A stretch of DNA of 64,000 bases from Pseudanabaena sp. ABRG5-3 (GCF_003967015.1 NZ_AP017560.1:2604001-2668000); one strand, 5' to 3'; shown: positions 8,286 to 16,600, counted from the first letter of the stretch. The notes: generated by a model not told the origin, from the sequence alone. Numbers and translations: made by a program.

Positions 8286-9560
8286 TTGGCGACAGGATTG
8301 GCAACAATATACGAGGCATTGCTCCAAGACGCACAAACCCGTGAGTTTGTCGAAGAATTGCACCAAACTGACGCAAAGGAGTTTTGGCATCGGGCGATCG
8401 CTGTACTTCAGCAATTTTCGATGCAGATGTCCCTTAAAGGTTTTTTGCTCACCCATCATCCTTATATTTTCCCAAATGCTGCTTTTCGCCAACCTGATTT
8501 ACAAACTTGGGTCTTTACTACGAGCAAATCTTCGTTATTTCCTACAGGTTCTTTACCGATTGGCAATACACAGGTTATCTCCATCCCTAAATCCGATGTT
8601 CTAAATCAGGAATGGTTTTGCATTTTAGTCACTGAGACCTTTAGCATTTTGGTGTTATCTTCACCAAATAGCCATAGCTGCCTCTGGTCATTACATCCGC
8701 AGGCAATTCAGACAGCGATCGCGACTTTATCACCGCGTATCCGTCGGCAAGAACAACAGACTTTGTTCCAAACGAAATTACAACAGTTTCCGCTAACAAT
8801 GCCTCCCTATCAGATCATGGCAAGATTTGGCGCGATTTTGATGGCACAAAGTTCTATTCATCAAGAATTACCAATTCCTGAGATCCAAGAAGTAGATATT
8901 ATTAAGGCGATTACCCATGAGGTAAGGACTCCGCTTACAACAATCAGAATGTTGGTGCGATCTCTTAAACGGCGCAAAGATGTTTCTACCGAAGTTAAAA
9001 CTCGCCTAGATCGAGTGGATGCTGAATGTACAGAACAGATTGAAAGATTTAATTTAATTTTCGAGGCGGCGCAGTTGGATAGCTATCCAATTATGTTAGA
9101 GGCAACGCAAATTGAAGAGATTCTTGGTGATGGCTTTATGCGTTGGCAAGAACATGCAGGACGTAGACAAATTTCCTTGGAAATGATTTTACCAACGGAG
9201 ATTCCTGCAATTTATAGTAACGGGTTACTTCTATCACAGGTTCTCAATGGTTTAGTTGATCGCTTAGTTCGCAGTTTTCCACCTGATAGCCATATCCAAT
9301 TAATTCTCACCAGTGCAGGTGAGTATCTCAAATTACAATTCCAATCACAAGTTCCTCAACAAGGTGGTGGTGATTTACCACTCCTTAAAGCGGTGGGACA
9401 GTGGCTGATGCTACAACCTGAAACAGGTACATTGAGCCTGAGTTTACCAACGACAAAGACCTTGCTCAAGGCTCTAGGTGGTAAGCTTACCGTCAGAATG
9501 CACTCCAGTACTGCCGCCTACGACGGCGAAATTTTGACAATCTTTTTGCCATTCTATTAG
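8286..9560 (+). CDS. Sensor histidine kinase with degenerate ATP-binding domain
   Basis: A 424-residue protein. A 190-residue N-terminal sensor region of unknown fold precedes a clear dimerisation/phosphoacceptor motif at about residue 213 (ITHEVRTPLTTIRMLVRSLK, with the H box His). The C-terminal third has a recognisable N-box-like segment (LSQVLNGLVDRLV) but no DxGxG or GxGxG boxes where the HATPase G1/G2 motifs should be. It may be a pseudokinase or a phosphatase-type partner. There is no membrane segment. The start is TTG at 8286: AGGGG lies upstream at suitable spacing and an in-frame TGA at 8277 excludes earlier starts. Confidence 0.8.
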   Translation: MATGLATIYEALLQDAQTREFVEELHQTDAKEFWHRAIAVLQQFSMQMSLKGFLLTHHPYIFPNAAFRQPDLQTWVFTTSKSSLFPTGSLPIGNTQVISIPKSDVLNQEWFCILVTETFSILVLSSPNSHSCLWSLHPQAIQTAIATLSPRIRRQEQQTLFQTKLQQFPLTMPPYQIMARFGAILMAQSSIHQELPIPEIQEVDIIKAITHEVRTPLTTIRMLVRSLKRRKDVSTEVKTRLDRVDAECTEQIERFNLIFEAAQLDSYPIMLEATQIEEILGDGFMRWQEHAGRRQISLEMILPTEIPAIYSNGLLLSQVLNGLVDRLVRSFPPDSHIQLILTSAGEYLKLQFQSQVPQQGGGDLPLLKAVGQWLMLQPETGTLSLSLPTTKTLLKALGGKLTVRMHSSTAAYDGEILTIFLPFY

Positions 9561-9568
9561 CTTCTTTC

Positions 9569-9684
9569 TATAGCAATGTAAGGTTTTCTTAGGACATAAA
9601 ACCCAAATAAGTGAAGGCGGCACGAAGTGCCGCCTTCACTTATTTGGGTTTTGATTTGTCCTAGCTATCTCTTACATTGCTATA
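9569..9684. repeat. MITE-like palindromic element, 116 bases
   Basis: The ends are the 14-base inverted repeat TATAGCAATGTAAG / CTTACATTGCTATA. Inside, TAGGACATAAAACCC and its partner GGGTTTTGATTTGTCCTA flank a long hairpin with the centre GGCGGCAC GAA GTGCCGCC. The AGGACATAAAACC flank is also seen at 16283, 46455 (variant) and 47438 (inverted). It fills most of the gap between two convergent genes. Confidence 0.75.
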
Positions 9685-9737
9685 TCTGTCTTAATATTTT
9701 TTAGGATTTAGGTGCTACACACCTAAATCCTAAATCT

Positions 9738-10637
9738 TTATCTGCTATAACTCAAGGTTCCATTAACTGCATCAATTTCGGCATTACAGCCAACAGCTAA
9801 AGGAGCATTTTCGCCATCATGTCCGAAGGGTAAATTTATTACAATCGGAATTCCTAAATTGGATAGGCGATCGCGCCATACTTCTTCCATTTTAAAACTC
9901 GGTGTTGATACTTCGGATTGACTAAAACGACCGATCGCAATACCTTTAAGTTTTTGTAAATGACCAGACCAGCGCCAGTGGGTTAACATCCGATCAACAC
10001 GATAGGGGGCTTCACCCACATCTTCGATCGCTAAAATCACATTGTTAAGATCAGGACAGATGGGAGTACCGATGAAGTTAGTCGCGAGGGTGAGGTTGGC
10101 GGGAAGGAGAACACCTGTGGCTTTGCCATGTCCCCATCCTTCTCCTGTTAGGGTGATTTCGTCAACTTTGCCTTCTAGCCAATCAAATAATTGTTGTTGC
10201 GATCGCGCTGGTTCATTGCCCAAAGTTGTTAGGACAGGGGCATGTAAACCACCGATATTTTTATATTTTGCAAATCCCCAAAGTAAAGCTGTGATATCTG
10301 AGAAACCGATTAACCATTTGGGGCGATCGCTAAGCTGTTGCCAATCTAATTTTTCCAGTAGTCTCATGGAGCCATAACCACCCCGCGCACAGGCGATCGC
10401 CACACATTCAGGATCATTCCAAGCCTCAATCAACTGCTGGTAGCGTTGCTCATCGGTTCCTGCAAGATAGCCCCAAGGTTGGCTTAAATCCTCTGGAATT
10501 AGCAATTCATAGCCGCGATCGCGCCAAACTTTAACACCTTGCTCAAAACGTTCCCATTCCCGCAATGCTCCACTAGGGGCAATGACACGTACTTTTTGAG
10601 AAGAATTGATATTTGGTGGTAGTTGGGTTGATTTCAT
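9738..10637 (-). CDS. ldcA: LD-carboxypeptidase (peptidase family S66)
   Basis: A 299-residue cytoplasmic serine peptidase expected to trim the terminal D-Ala from L,D-linked tetrapeptides during murein recycling. Family landmarks are CARGGYGSMRLLEKLDW, the nucleophile elbow IGFSDITALLW (Ser), LAIEDVGEAPYRVDRML (catalytic Glu) and INLPFGHDGENAPLAVG (catalytic His). All three triad positions are present. The neighbouring gene on the same strand is a FemAB-type transferase, so both could act on peptidoglycan. The related MccF immunity subfamily cannot be fully excluded. Confidence 0.9.
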   Translation of the reverse strand: MKSTQLPPNINSSQKVRVIAPSGALREWERFEQGVKVWRDRGYELLIPEDLSQPWGYLAGTDEQRYQQLIEAWNDPECVAIACARGGYGSMRLLEKLDWQQLSDRPKWLIGFSDITALLWGFAKYKNIGGLHAPVLTTLGNEPARSQQQLFDWLEGKVDEITLTGEGWGHGKATGVLLPANLTLATNFIGTPICPDLNNVILAIEDVGEAPYRVDRMLTHWRWSGHLQKLKGIAIGRFSQSEVSTPSFKMEEVWRDRLSNLGIPIVINLPFGHDGENAPLAVGCNAEIDAVNGTLSYSR

Positions 10638-10682
10638 AGAGGATTGTTTTTTTACTGGGGCAAACTGTTATAGAAATATAGG

Positions 10683-11678
10683 CTATCGCAACAAGCGAAG
10701 AATAGTATCAGCTAGGCGATCATAAAAGAAGTAGTCATGAGCACCGATAGTTTTAACGACCTTGCCACCAAATTGGCGCTTGAATCGGGAAAACTTGTAA
10801 TAGGCATGGGTGGGATCATCACTGTAGCCATAAAAATCATAAATCTTGTGACCAAGTTGTTTGGCGCGTTGAATTGCTGCCCAATGCAAGGCATAGACAG
10901 GCATCACTTGATGATCGCTTTCACTACGTCCACCATAGAGATAGGTACAGCGATCGCCCCAGTAGATTAATAAAATCGTTGCGAGTATTTCGCCATTGTA
11001 TTTAGCAAAGCCAATTTCCGCCATTCCTGCACGAAATAGATTCTGACAGAGCTTAATAAAAAATCCGTAGGGTTCACTCAAAAAGCCTTGACGTTGAGCC
11101 GTTTCATAAAACAAATCATAAAAATGGGGAATTGCCGTATCTTCGCTAGTGAAAACTGTTTCAACTCCATGACGCTGACTGAGACGGATGTTATAGCGTC
11201 CTTTGGGGTGCATTTCGGCAAATAGTTCCGATTCACTTTTTTGGAGGTCGAGCCAGAGCGTTTCTGACGGCATGAGATCCGCAGGCGATCGCCCAAAATC
11301 TTGTCCCATCCATTCAGGATTTGCTGATAATAAAGGCTCAATGCGTAAGGCGATCGCGCCACCATCTGCACCCATACCTTGCGACAATTTTTCTGCTTGA
11401 TTTAATAAAAGCCTCATTCCTTCCGTTTCTAAATTTGGTGGTAATATGGGAGCCGCAGGGGCAAAAATTAGATTAGCAGCACTACGTTGAGGATAGAAGT
11501 AGAAAATACATCCCCCAATCAATTGATCTGAAAAAAGCCCATAGCGAAAGGTTTGATAGCCATCGAGTTCGCGAAAGTTTGCCCATGCCCAAGACTGCAT
11601 AAAACAGCCGTGATGATATGTTTGTGTGAGCTTGTCCCAAGCTATGCGATCGCAATCTGACAACTCCCTCAGAAACAC
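10683..11678 (-). CDS. FemAB/GNAT-type aminoacyl or acyl transferase
   Basis: A 331-residue protein with the double-GNAT pattern of the FemA/FemB and FemAB-like families: FMQSWAWANFRELDGYQTFR at the start, KGRYNIRLSQRHGVE in the middle (the KxRyNIR signature), and IYDFYGYSDDPTHAYYKFSR near the end. FemX enzymes add amino acids to the peptidoglycan stem peptide from aminoacyl-tRNA; other relatives act in exopolysaccharide pathways. It ends 45 bases before the LD-carboxypeptidase on the same strand, which favours a cell-wall role. Confidence 0.85.
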   Translation of the reverse strand: MFLRELSDCDRIAWDKLTQTYHHGCFMQSWAWANFRELDGYQTFRYGLFSDQLIGGCIFYFYPQRSAANLIFAPAAPILPPNLETEGMRLLLNQAEKLSQGMGADGGAIALRIEPLLSANPEWMGQDFGRSPADLMPSETLWLDLQKSESELFAEMHPKGRYNIRLSQRHGVETVFTSEDTAIPHFYDLFYETAQRQGFLSEPYGFFIKLCQNLFRAGMAEIGFAKYNGEILATILLIYWGDRCTYLYGGRSESDHQVMPVYALHWAAIQRAKQLGHKIYDFYGYSDDPTHAYYKFSRFKRQFGGKVVKTIGAHDYFFYDRLADTILRLLR

Positions 11679-11707
11679 TTTTTTCTCTTCCCTTTTTGCG
11701 CTGAATT

Positions 11708-11754
11708 AGAAATATTTACAAAATGCGGCTTCGCCGCACTTTGTAAATATTTCT
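11708..11754. repeat. Palindrome between FemAB gene and spermidine-synthase-like gene
   Basis: Arms AGAAATATTTACAAA...TTTGTAAATATTTCT enclose TGCGGC TTC GCCGCA, with one unpaired pair of bases between the two blocks. The core GCGGC TTC GCCGC is shared with the palindrome at 32521-32587. Confidence 0.7.
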
Positions 11755-11790
11755 CTGGTTTGCTTCAATAGTCCGTAGTAGGATACATGA

Positions 11791-13308
11791 TCATTTTTGC
11801 TTGTCATTGGCAAGGTTGATTAACCAGACAATACCGCCCACGGTCATCATCACTCCCAAAAATCCCAAGCCACTACCATCATCCGAACTGCTCATAAATC
11901 CTGAAGATGAGGTGGAACCCTTAGCAAATACAGCATCAGGAGCTGCTAAATTAGCAACTAGCAAGGTCAGGGAGACGATCGCAATTACCTTAGCTGTAGT
12001 CAGATTAAAAGAAAGTCCAGATTCAGAAGTAGTGGAAATTGCATGAGAATCCTGCTCATTAAGAGACTGAGACTGCTGGAATTTGATGATTTTATTTTGC
12101 AATTCCCGCAAATCATGAGCAATTTCATGGGGTAATTCTTGCGATCGCTCTAGGAGTTTGGCAATTAAACGGGGAAAATCGATTTGATTGAGTAGTTGCT
12201 TGGCTCTACCTAACCATTCCTGCGAAATTTCTGGCGTATGCGAGTGATGCTGTGCAGGAATTAAAAGACCATCAGGATTTGACTCTAATTGATTGAGCCA
12301 AGATTGAGCTAGAGTTTCTAGGCTCATGGGATCATGCAGTTGAAAATTATGATTGCTAGTAGCGATCGCTGTTGGCCCATCCTGAAAATCTAGAAAATTA
12401 ATTTGAGGATTTTCTAAAGAAACTGTTGAGGTATTGGGATGAGAGATATTTAAACGATTGAGTAAATAGAAAAGTAACTGCGACGAGTCTTTTTGGTGAA
12501 TAGTTACGGAATGTCTTGTCTGTGCGATCGCCGCATCAAAAATAAACACTGTTTGTAAAGTCTCTAAACTTAACTCTCGCAAATTAGATGGTAAATCTAG
12601 AGACGCAACTTCTGAGCAGATGATGGCTTTTTCGGAAGCAAGCAAGAATCCCCAATTGCCATAGTCATGATTGAGAAAAGAGGGAATTTGCAACTGCATC
12701 GGCTTTACAGCTAAACCTGCGGCTTGCATGGTTTGATAAATGCACCAGAAAGCTAACGTATTGCGATCAGGCGAAACTGCATTTGTGGCAATAATTCCCG
12801 AAGGCATAAGCACTTGTTTGAGCAGACTGAACCATTCCAAAGCATAAATTTGGGTTTCGGCAACTGAGGCGGGATAGGTGAAGTCACAAATAATAGCGTG
12901 ATATTTATAGTTCTGAATGCTTTCTGTGCAAAACTCTTGTACCAAGCGATTGAGAAAGGCAAAGGCTTCCTGAATATGAATCGCAACTTTAGGGCTAACT
13001 AAACTCCCTTGATTAAAACTCGCAAAGTCCTGTTTACCCAGATCAATTACTTCTTGAGAATAGTCCACTAGATCAATTTGATTGACCTGTGGAAATCTTA
13101 AGATATCCCTCGCGGCAAGCCCATCCCCGCCGCCGCAGATAATTACTCTGAGTAATTGATTAGGAAAGCGCTTAGCGGCTAATGCGATCGCAGGAATTGT
13201 CAAATATTCGTGATAGATCGCTTCATCAGCACTATGAAACTGCAATTCCCCATTGATATAAAAAGCAATTCCATCGGTGTGTTGCTCGACAAATAAAGAG
13301 GTTGCCAT
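11791..13308 (-). CDS. Spermidine-synthase-like protein with C-terminal membrane anchor
   Basis: A 505-residue protein. Residues 1-235 resemble spermidine/spermine synthases: DEAIYHEYLTIPAI, the SAM-binding loop IICGGGDGLAARDILRF, and DLVDYSQEVIDL. The usual catalytic D-x-x-DP region is changed to IICDFTYPASVAET, so substrate may differ. A ~190-residue variable region follows. The C-terminus has two hydrophobic segments (about 435-455 and 480-497) separated by a Gly/Ser stretch, which would anchor it in the membrane. It starts 3 bases after the stop of the DUF4178 gene, a clear two-gene operon. DUF4178 proteins are known to neighbour spermidine-synthase-like genes in other bacteria. The reaction here is unproven. 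Confidence 0.8.
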   Translation of the reverse strand: MATSLFVEQHTDGIAFYINGELQFHSADEAIYHEYLTIPAIALAAKRFPNQLLRVIICGGGDGLAARDILRFPQVNQIDLVDYSQEVIDLGKQDFASFNQGSLVSPKVAIHIQEAFAFLNRLVQEFCTESIQNYKYHAIICDFTYPASVAETQIYALEWFSLLKQVLMPSGIIATNAVSPDRNTLAFWCIYQTMQAAGLAVKPMQLQIPSFLNHDYGNWGFLLASEKAIICSEVASLDLPSNLRELSLETLQTVFIFDAAIAQTRHSVTIHQKDSSQLLFYLLNRLNISHPNTSTVSLENPQINFLDFQDGPTAIATSNHNFQLHDPMSLETLAQSWLNQLESNPDGLLIPAQHHSHTPEISQEWLGRAKQLLNQIDFPRLIAKLLERSQELPHEIAHDLRELQNKIIKFQQSQSLNEQDSHAISTTSESGLSFNLTTAKVIAIVSLTLLVANLAAPDAVFAKGSTSSSGFMSSSDDGSGLGFLGVMMTVGGIVWLINLANDKQK

Positions 13309-13311
13309 ACC

Positions 13312-13989
13312 TTACCAATCTCCAGAGGTCATCAAAATGAAGCCAATGATTACCAAGCCCCAAGCACAGACCCATTCCCAAGTGCGATCATTGGTTTTCT
13401 GATTATGGTTTGGAGAATTTTTTGAGGCAAAGCTTTGGATGGTGATCGATTTCTCTGCGATCGCAAAGTCCTCAGGGTTAACTTTCTTGGTGGAATATAC
13501 ATGCAGTTCCCGATCTTGCCAAGCCTCGATCGCTAAATTCCAAAGATGCTCCTCATCCCAATAATCCCATGTGATCCGATCTTCACTACTATCTGTACTT
13601 GTATAAATTCCTTCTGTTTGGGATTCAAAATAATAGAGCCTTCCTAAAGCTCTTAGTTTGAGATACGGCTCACGATGTTCTTGCATCGCATCCCATAGGG
13701 CAAAACGCACATCATCACCCACATGCTCCCCCGATACGCGATTAACACCAATCTCCTCTGATAAGTACCAATTAATCCGAGTTGTAGGATTCTCAGGATC
13801 AACTTCTCGCAATAGATAGTAACTAGATTTACCCGACTTCAGTAACCATTCCATTGTTTCGTAACCGTTAGCATCATCATAGGTGCTAAAGTCTTCGACT
13901 TCCCACTGTGTTCCCCCATAGGTAACGCGATCGCCTGCTCTAAGGCGCGTGAGGAAGCTGACATAATCAGTACCAAAAGAGGATTTCAT
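13312..13989 (-). CDS. DUF4178 domain protein with C-terminal membrane segment
   Basis: A 225-residue protein. The N-terminal 170 residues fit DUF4178: LRAGDRVTYGGTQWEVEDFS, ETMEWLLKSGKSSYYLLREV, INWYLSEEIG, and LKALGRLYYFES-like text (LRALGRLYYFESQTEGIY). A single hydrophobic segment closes the protein (VCAWGLVIIGFILMTSG). It is the first gene of a two-gene operon with the spermidine-synthase-like gene, 3 bases apart. Both proteins end in membrane segments, so they may form one membrane-associated complex. No enzymatic residues are recognised. Confidence 0.85.
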   Translation of the reverse strand: MKSSFGTDYVSFLTRLRAGDRVTYGGTQWEVEDFSTYDDANGYETMEWLLKSGKSSYYLLREVDPENPTTRINWYLSEEIGVNRVSGEHVGDDVRFALWDAMQEHREPYLKLRALGRLYYFESQTEGIYTSTDSSEDRITWDYWDEEHLWNLAIEAWQDRELHVYSTKKVNPEDFAIAEKSITIQSFASKNSPNHNQKTNDRTWEWVCAWGLVIIGFILMTSGDW

Positions 13990-14027
13990 GATATTCCTGC
14001 TATCAGTTCAGGGTTAATGAGCTAATT

Positions 14028-14186
14028 ATAACTGGTGTTACGTGGAAGTCTATAAAGCCCTCACCCCTAGCCCCTCTCCCCAAGGGAGAGGGGAACAAGA
14101 ATTTTCTGGGTTTTGCTCCCCCTCTCCTCTCTGGGAGAGGGGGCTGGGGGGTGAGGGCAATCTTCATTCCATGTAACATCAGTTAT
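14028..14186. repeat. MITE-like element, 159 bases
   Basis: The ends form an imperfect inverted repeat (ATAACTGGTGTTACGTGGAA / TTCCATGTAACATCAGTTAT). The interior is the CCCTCACCCCTAGCCCCTCT-type inverted repeat widespread in cyanobacterial genomes. It is non-coding and sits between the DUF4178 promoter and the psaJ terminator. Confidence 0.8.
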
Positions 14187-14190
14187 GATA

Positions 14191-14235
14191 AAAAAAAGAG
14201 AGTTGTAGCACTTTGTGCTACAACTCTCTTTTTTT
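14191..14235 (-). terminator. psaFJ operon terminator
   Basis: A perfect 21-base stem (AAAAAAAGAGAGTTGTAGCA + C) with loop TTT gives seven T residues at the 3' side on the minus strand, 21 bases after the psaJ stop. Confidence 0.85.
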
Positions 14236-14255
14236 AATGGAAAACCCTAACTAAT

Positions 14256-14372
14256 TTAGAAAGGGAAGGTGAGGGTGTCTGGGAAAAAGCGGTTAGCTTC
14301 AATCAAGATACCAGCAGTGATGGTAAGCCATACAGCAGCTACAACAGGAGCAGAAGATAAAAAGCCGTTCAA
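14256..14372 (-). CDS. psaJ: Photosystem I reaction centre subunit IX, PsaJ
   Basis: A 38-residue single-span membrane protein of photosystem I that helps position PsaF. The translation contains [20 protein letters not shown], then [15 protein letters not shown], the classic PsaJ sequence and C-terminus. The start is TTG at 14372, supported by AAGGAG 7 bases upstream and by the conserved N-terminus (NGFLSSAPV). It lies 108 bases downstream of psaF on the same strand with a terminator after it, the standard psaFJ arrangement. Confidence 0.95.
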   Translation of the reverse strand: MNGFLSSAPVVAAVWLTITAGILIEANRFFPDTLTFPF

Positions 14373-14409
14373 TGGAGTTCTCCTTATTAGATAGTTAGTT
14401 TTTATAATC

Positions 14410-14448
14410 CTCCAAAGTGTTAAAAGATTTAATTAAAACACTTTGGAG
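14410..14448 (-). promoter_or_regulatory. Stem-loop between psaF and psaJ
   Basis: A perfect 12-base inverted repeat (CTCCAAAGTGTT / AACACTTTGGAG) with a 15-base AT-rich loop lies in the psaF-psaJ spacer. It may stabilise or partly attenuate the transcript; no T run follows on the minus strand. Confidence 0.5.
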
Positions 14449-14480
14449 CAGTTTGGTAAAGCGATCGCTAGATATCAAGA

Positions 14481-15050
14481 CTAGCGAGGCGAAACTGTAA
14501 CTTCATTTTCAGGAGCTACGAGTTCACCAGTGCCAAATTCTTTAAGAGCAAGAAGTGGCCATGCAAAGCCAGTTAGTGAGAACTTAACTGCAAGAGGAAG
14601 ATCGATGAGGATTTCCTTTTGAGCTGCGGTTGCAACATCTTTGCGAACTGCGATCAAGTAGCTACGACCAACCCAGCCGATCCAACCTGCGATGTATAGG
14701 AACAACAAGGAAGGAATGGTGAATTCGCCTGCGTGGCTCCAACGACCATCGCTGATCAAGTGAGGTAGACCATCGTCACCGCAAAGCAAGCCAGAGCTAG
14801 CATATTTAGCAAAGCGATCCTTGGTTTGAGCAACTTTAGCATTGAGGTAATCTGCTTGAGGAGTACCAGCTTTGAAATTAGCTAGACGTGCAGTGTAACC
14901 ATCAACTTCTGTTTGCAAGCGATCTTGGAAAGCAGCAGAAGAAGCACAAGGGGTCAAAGCTGAGAAATCTGCATATGCAGCAGGGGTTGAGGAAAGGCTA
15001 ACGCCAAACCACAAAGCAATAACTAGAATGAGAGCAAAAAGTCTTTTCAT
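14481..15050 (-). CDS. psaF: Photosystem I reaction centre subunit III, PsaF
   Basis: A 189-residue photosystem I subunit at the lumenal side, with a transmembrane helix. A signal peptide ([16 protein letters not shown]...AYA) is followed by [17 protein letters not shown] and [20 protein letters not shown], then [20 protein letters not shown], all diagnostic. The membrane helix [20 protein letters not shown] follows. Length matches cyanobacterial PsaF. It is the first gene of psaFJ. Confidence 0.97.
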   Translation of the reverse strand: MKRLFALILVIALWFGVSLSSTPAAYADFSALTPCASSAAFQDRLQTEVDGYTARLANFKAGTPQADYLNAKVAQTKDRFAKYASSGLLCGDDGLPHLISDGRWSHAGEFTIPSLLFLYIAGWIGWVGRSYLIAVRKDVATAAQKEILIDLPLAVKFSLTGFAWPLLALKEFGTGELVAPENEVTVSPR

Positions 15051-15185
15051 AGACTGACCTTAACTTACCTTTGTTTAAGATTAGGCAAAAATAACGAGAT
15101 TTTCGTTTGGGAACTTGGTTTCAGATCGTATATCAGCGATCGCGCCTTGGTAAAGCAATCTTCACATCCTGTAAAGTAAATTATC

Positions 15186-15234
15186 AATTAAGATGATCTA
15201 GATGTCGCTTCGCGACATCTAGATCATCTTAATT
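15186..15234. repeat. Perfect palindrome between psaF and tsaD promoters
   Basis: Arms of 23 bases (AATTAAGATGATCTAGATGT + CGC) surround loop TTC. It ends 10 bases before the tsaD start codon, so it could fold in the tsaD leader and cover its ribosome site. Confidence 0.75.
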
Positions 15235-15244
15235 TTGTTTAGAA

Positions 15245-16285
15245 ATGCCAACTATTCTTGCGATCGAATCTAGCTGTGATGAAACGGCGGCGGCGGTAGT
15301 ATGCGATCGCCAAATTCTTAGTAGCGTGGTTTCGTCGCAAATTCAAACCCATGCGCTCTATGGTGGCGTTGTGCCTGAGATTGCCGCTCGCCAGCATGTA
15401 GAGACTATAAATCCTGCGATCGCTCAAGCATACCGCGAATCGGGTAAACCATGGTCAGAGATCGATGGAATTGCGGTCACGACTGCCCCCGGATTAATTG
15501 GCTCACTAATGATTGGGGTGACAGCAGCAAAAACCTTAGCAATGCTCCATAAGAAACCTTTAATTGCTGTGCATCATCTTGAGGGGCATATTTGCTCGGC
15601 TTTATTAGCTGATCCAACCTTAGAGCCACCATTTTTGTGCTTATTAGTCTCTGGTGGACATAGCAGCATTATTCTCGTTAAGGACTACACCGACTATCAG
15701 GTAATGGGGAAAACCCGTGATGATGCCGCAGGGGAAGCCTTTGATAAAGTGGCACGGTTACTGGGGTTAGGCTATCCGGGGGGGCCAGTCATCGATAAAA
15801 TCTCTAGCTCTGGCAATCCCAAGGCATACAAATTGCCACAAGGGCGAATTCCCGATTTTCCCTATGATTCTAGTTTCAGTGGATTAAAAACAGCCGTATT
15901 GCGCCTGACCCAAAAGCTAAGCCCCAATGGAGAAGAATTGCCGATCGCAGATATCGCCGCTAGTTTTCAAGAAACTGTGGCAGCAGCTCTAGCAACCCGC
16001 ACGATTAAATGCGCGATCGAGCATAATTTATCGACGATTGTGGCGGTTGGTGGTGTCGCTGCAAATAGCGCTTTGCGATCGCGTTTAGTCACTATGGCAG
16101 CCGAAAATCATATTCGAGCAATCTTTCCTCCCTTAAGTTTATGCACTGACAATGCGGCGATGATTGGCTGTGCAGGCGCAATCCACCTATCGCGAGGTGA
16201 AACATCATCGATGAGTATTGCCACGCGATCGCGCCTTAATCTCGAAGATTGTCAAAGTTTGTATACCAATAAAAGCCTTGCTTAG
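15245..16285 (+). CDS. tsaD: tRNA N6-threonylcarbamoyladenosine transferase, TsaD
   Basis: A 346-residue enzyme that transfers the threonylcarbamoyl group to A37 of ANN-decoding tRNAs together with TsaB/TsaE. It begins [16 protein letters not shown], has the metal-binding [10 protein letters not shown] motif (HxxxH), [32 protein letters not shown], and the late motif [13 protein letters not shown]. All family motifs are intact and length is normal. It reads divergently from psaF. Confidence 0.97.
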   Translation: MPTILAIESSCDETAAAVVCDRQILSSVVSSQIQTHALYGGVVPEIAARQHVETINPAIAQAYRESGKPWSEIDGIAVTTAPGLIGSLMIGVTAAKTLAMLHKKPLIAVHHLEGHICSALLADPTLEPPFLCLLVSGGHSSIILVKDYTDYQVMGKTRDDAAGEAFDKVARLLGLGYPGGPVIDKISSSGNPKAYKLPQGRIPDFPYDSSFSGLKTAVLRLTQKLSPNGEELPIADIAASFQETVAAALATRTIKCAIEHNLSTIVAVGGVAANSALRSRLVTMAAENHIRAIFPPLSLCTDNAAMIGCAGAIHLSRGETSSMSIATRSRLNLEDCQSLYTNKSLA

Positions 16286-16290
16286 GACAT

Positions 16291-16345
16291 AAAACCTAAG
16301 AGATGAGTTGCGGCGCGAAGCGCCGCAACTCATCTCTTAGGTTTT
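16291..16345. repeat. Perfect palindrome after tsaD
   Basis: Arms of 26 bases (AAAACCTAAGAGATGAGTTG then CGGCGC) flank loop GAA. TTAGGACAT precedes it. The inner part (AGATGAGTTGCGGCGC) is identical to the palindrome at 35099-35137. It probably terminates tsaD and the convergent small gene. Confidence 0.8.
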
Positions 16346-16366
16346 GATTATCTCCTTTTTGCAAAA

Positions 16367-16576
16367 TCATACAGGCTCACCATCTTCTAAGCCGTAAAGG
16401 TCAGGTTCATGCTCTAAAAAATCGAAAGAACTACCAACCATAGCTAATTGTGAAATCTCCTTAGTTGATATATTTGATGTTTCGAGAAATAATTTCTCCT
16501 CAAGCAAAAAACGCTCTTCTGTAGAGAGTGTATGAATGACCTGTATGAGGGTCTCGACCAACTTTGTATTTACCAT
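16367..16576 (-). CDS. Small antitoxin-like protein (orphan)
   Basis: A 69-residue acidic protein. The N-terminal helix-rich part (LSTEERFLLEEKLF) and acidic tail (FDFLEHEPDLYGLEDGEPV) resemble small cyanobacterial proteins usually found just upstream of MazF- or PIN-type toxins. No toxin gene follows: after its stop there is only a palindrome and then the convergent tsaD. It lies 24 bases downstream of the acyltransferase gene on the same strand. It may be an orphan antitoxin. Family call is from memory of the pattern. Confidence 0.6.
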   Translation of the reverse strand: MVNTKLVETLIQVIHTLSTEERFLLEEKLFLETSNISTKEISQLAMVGSSFDFLEHEPDLYGLEDGEPV

Positions 16577-16600
16577 TGGATTAGCTCCGTGTTTACAAAA

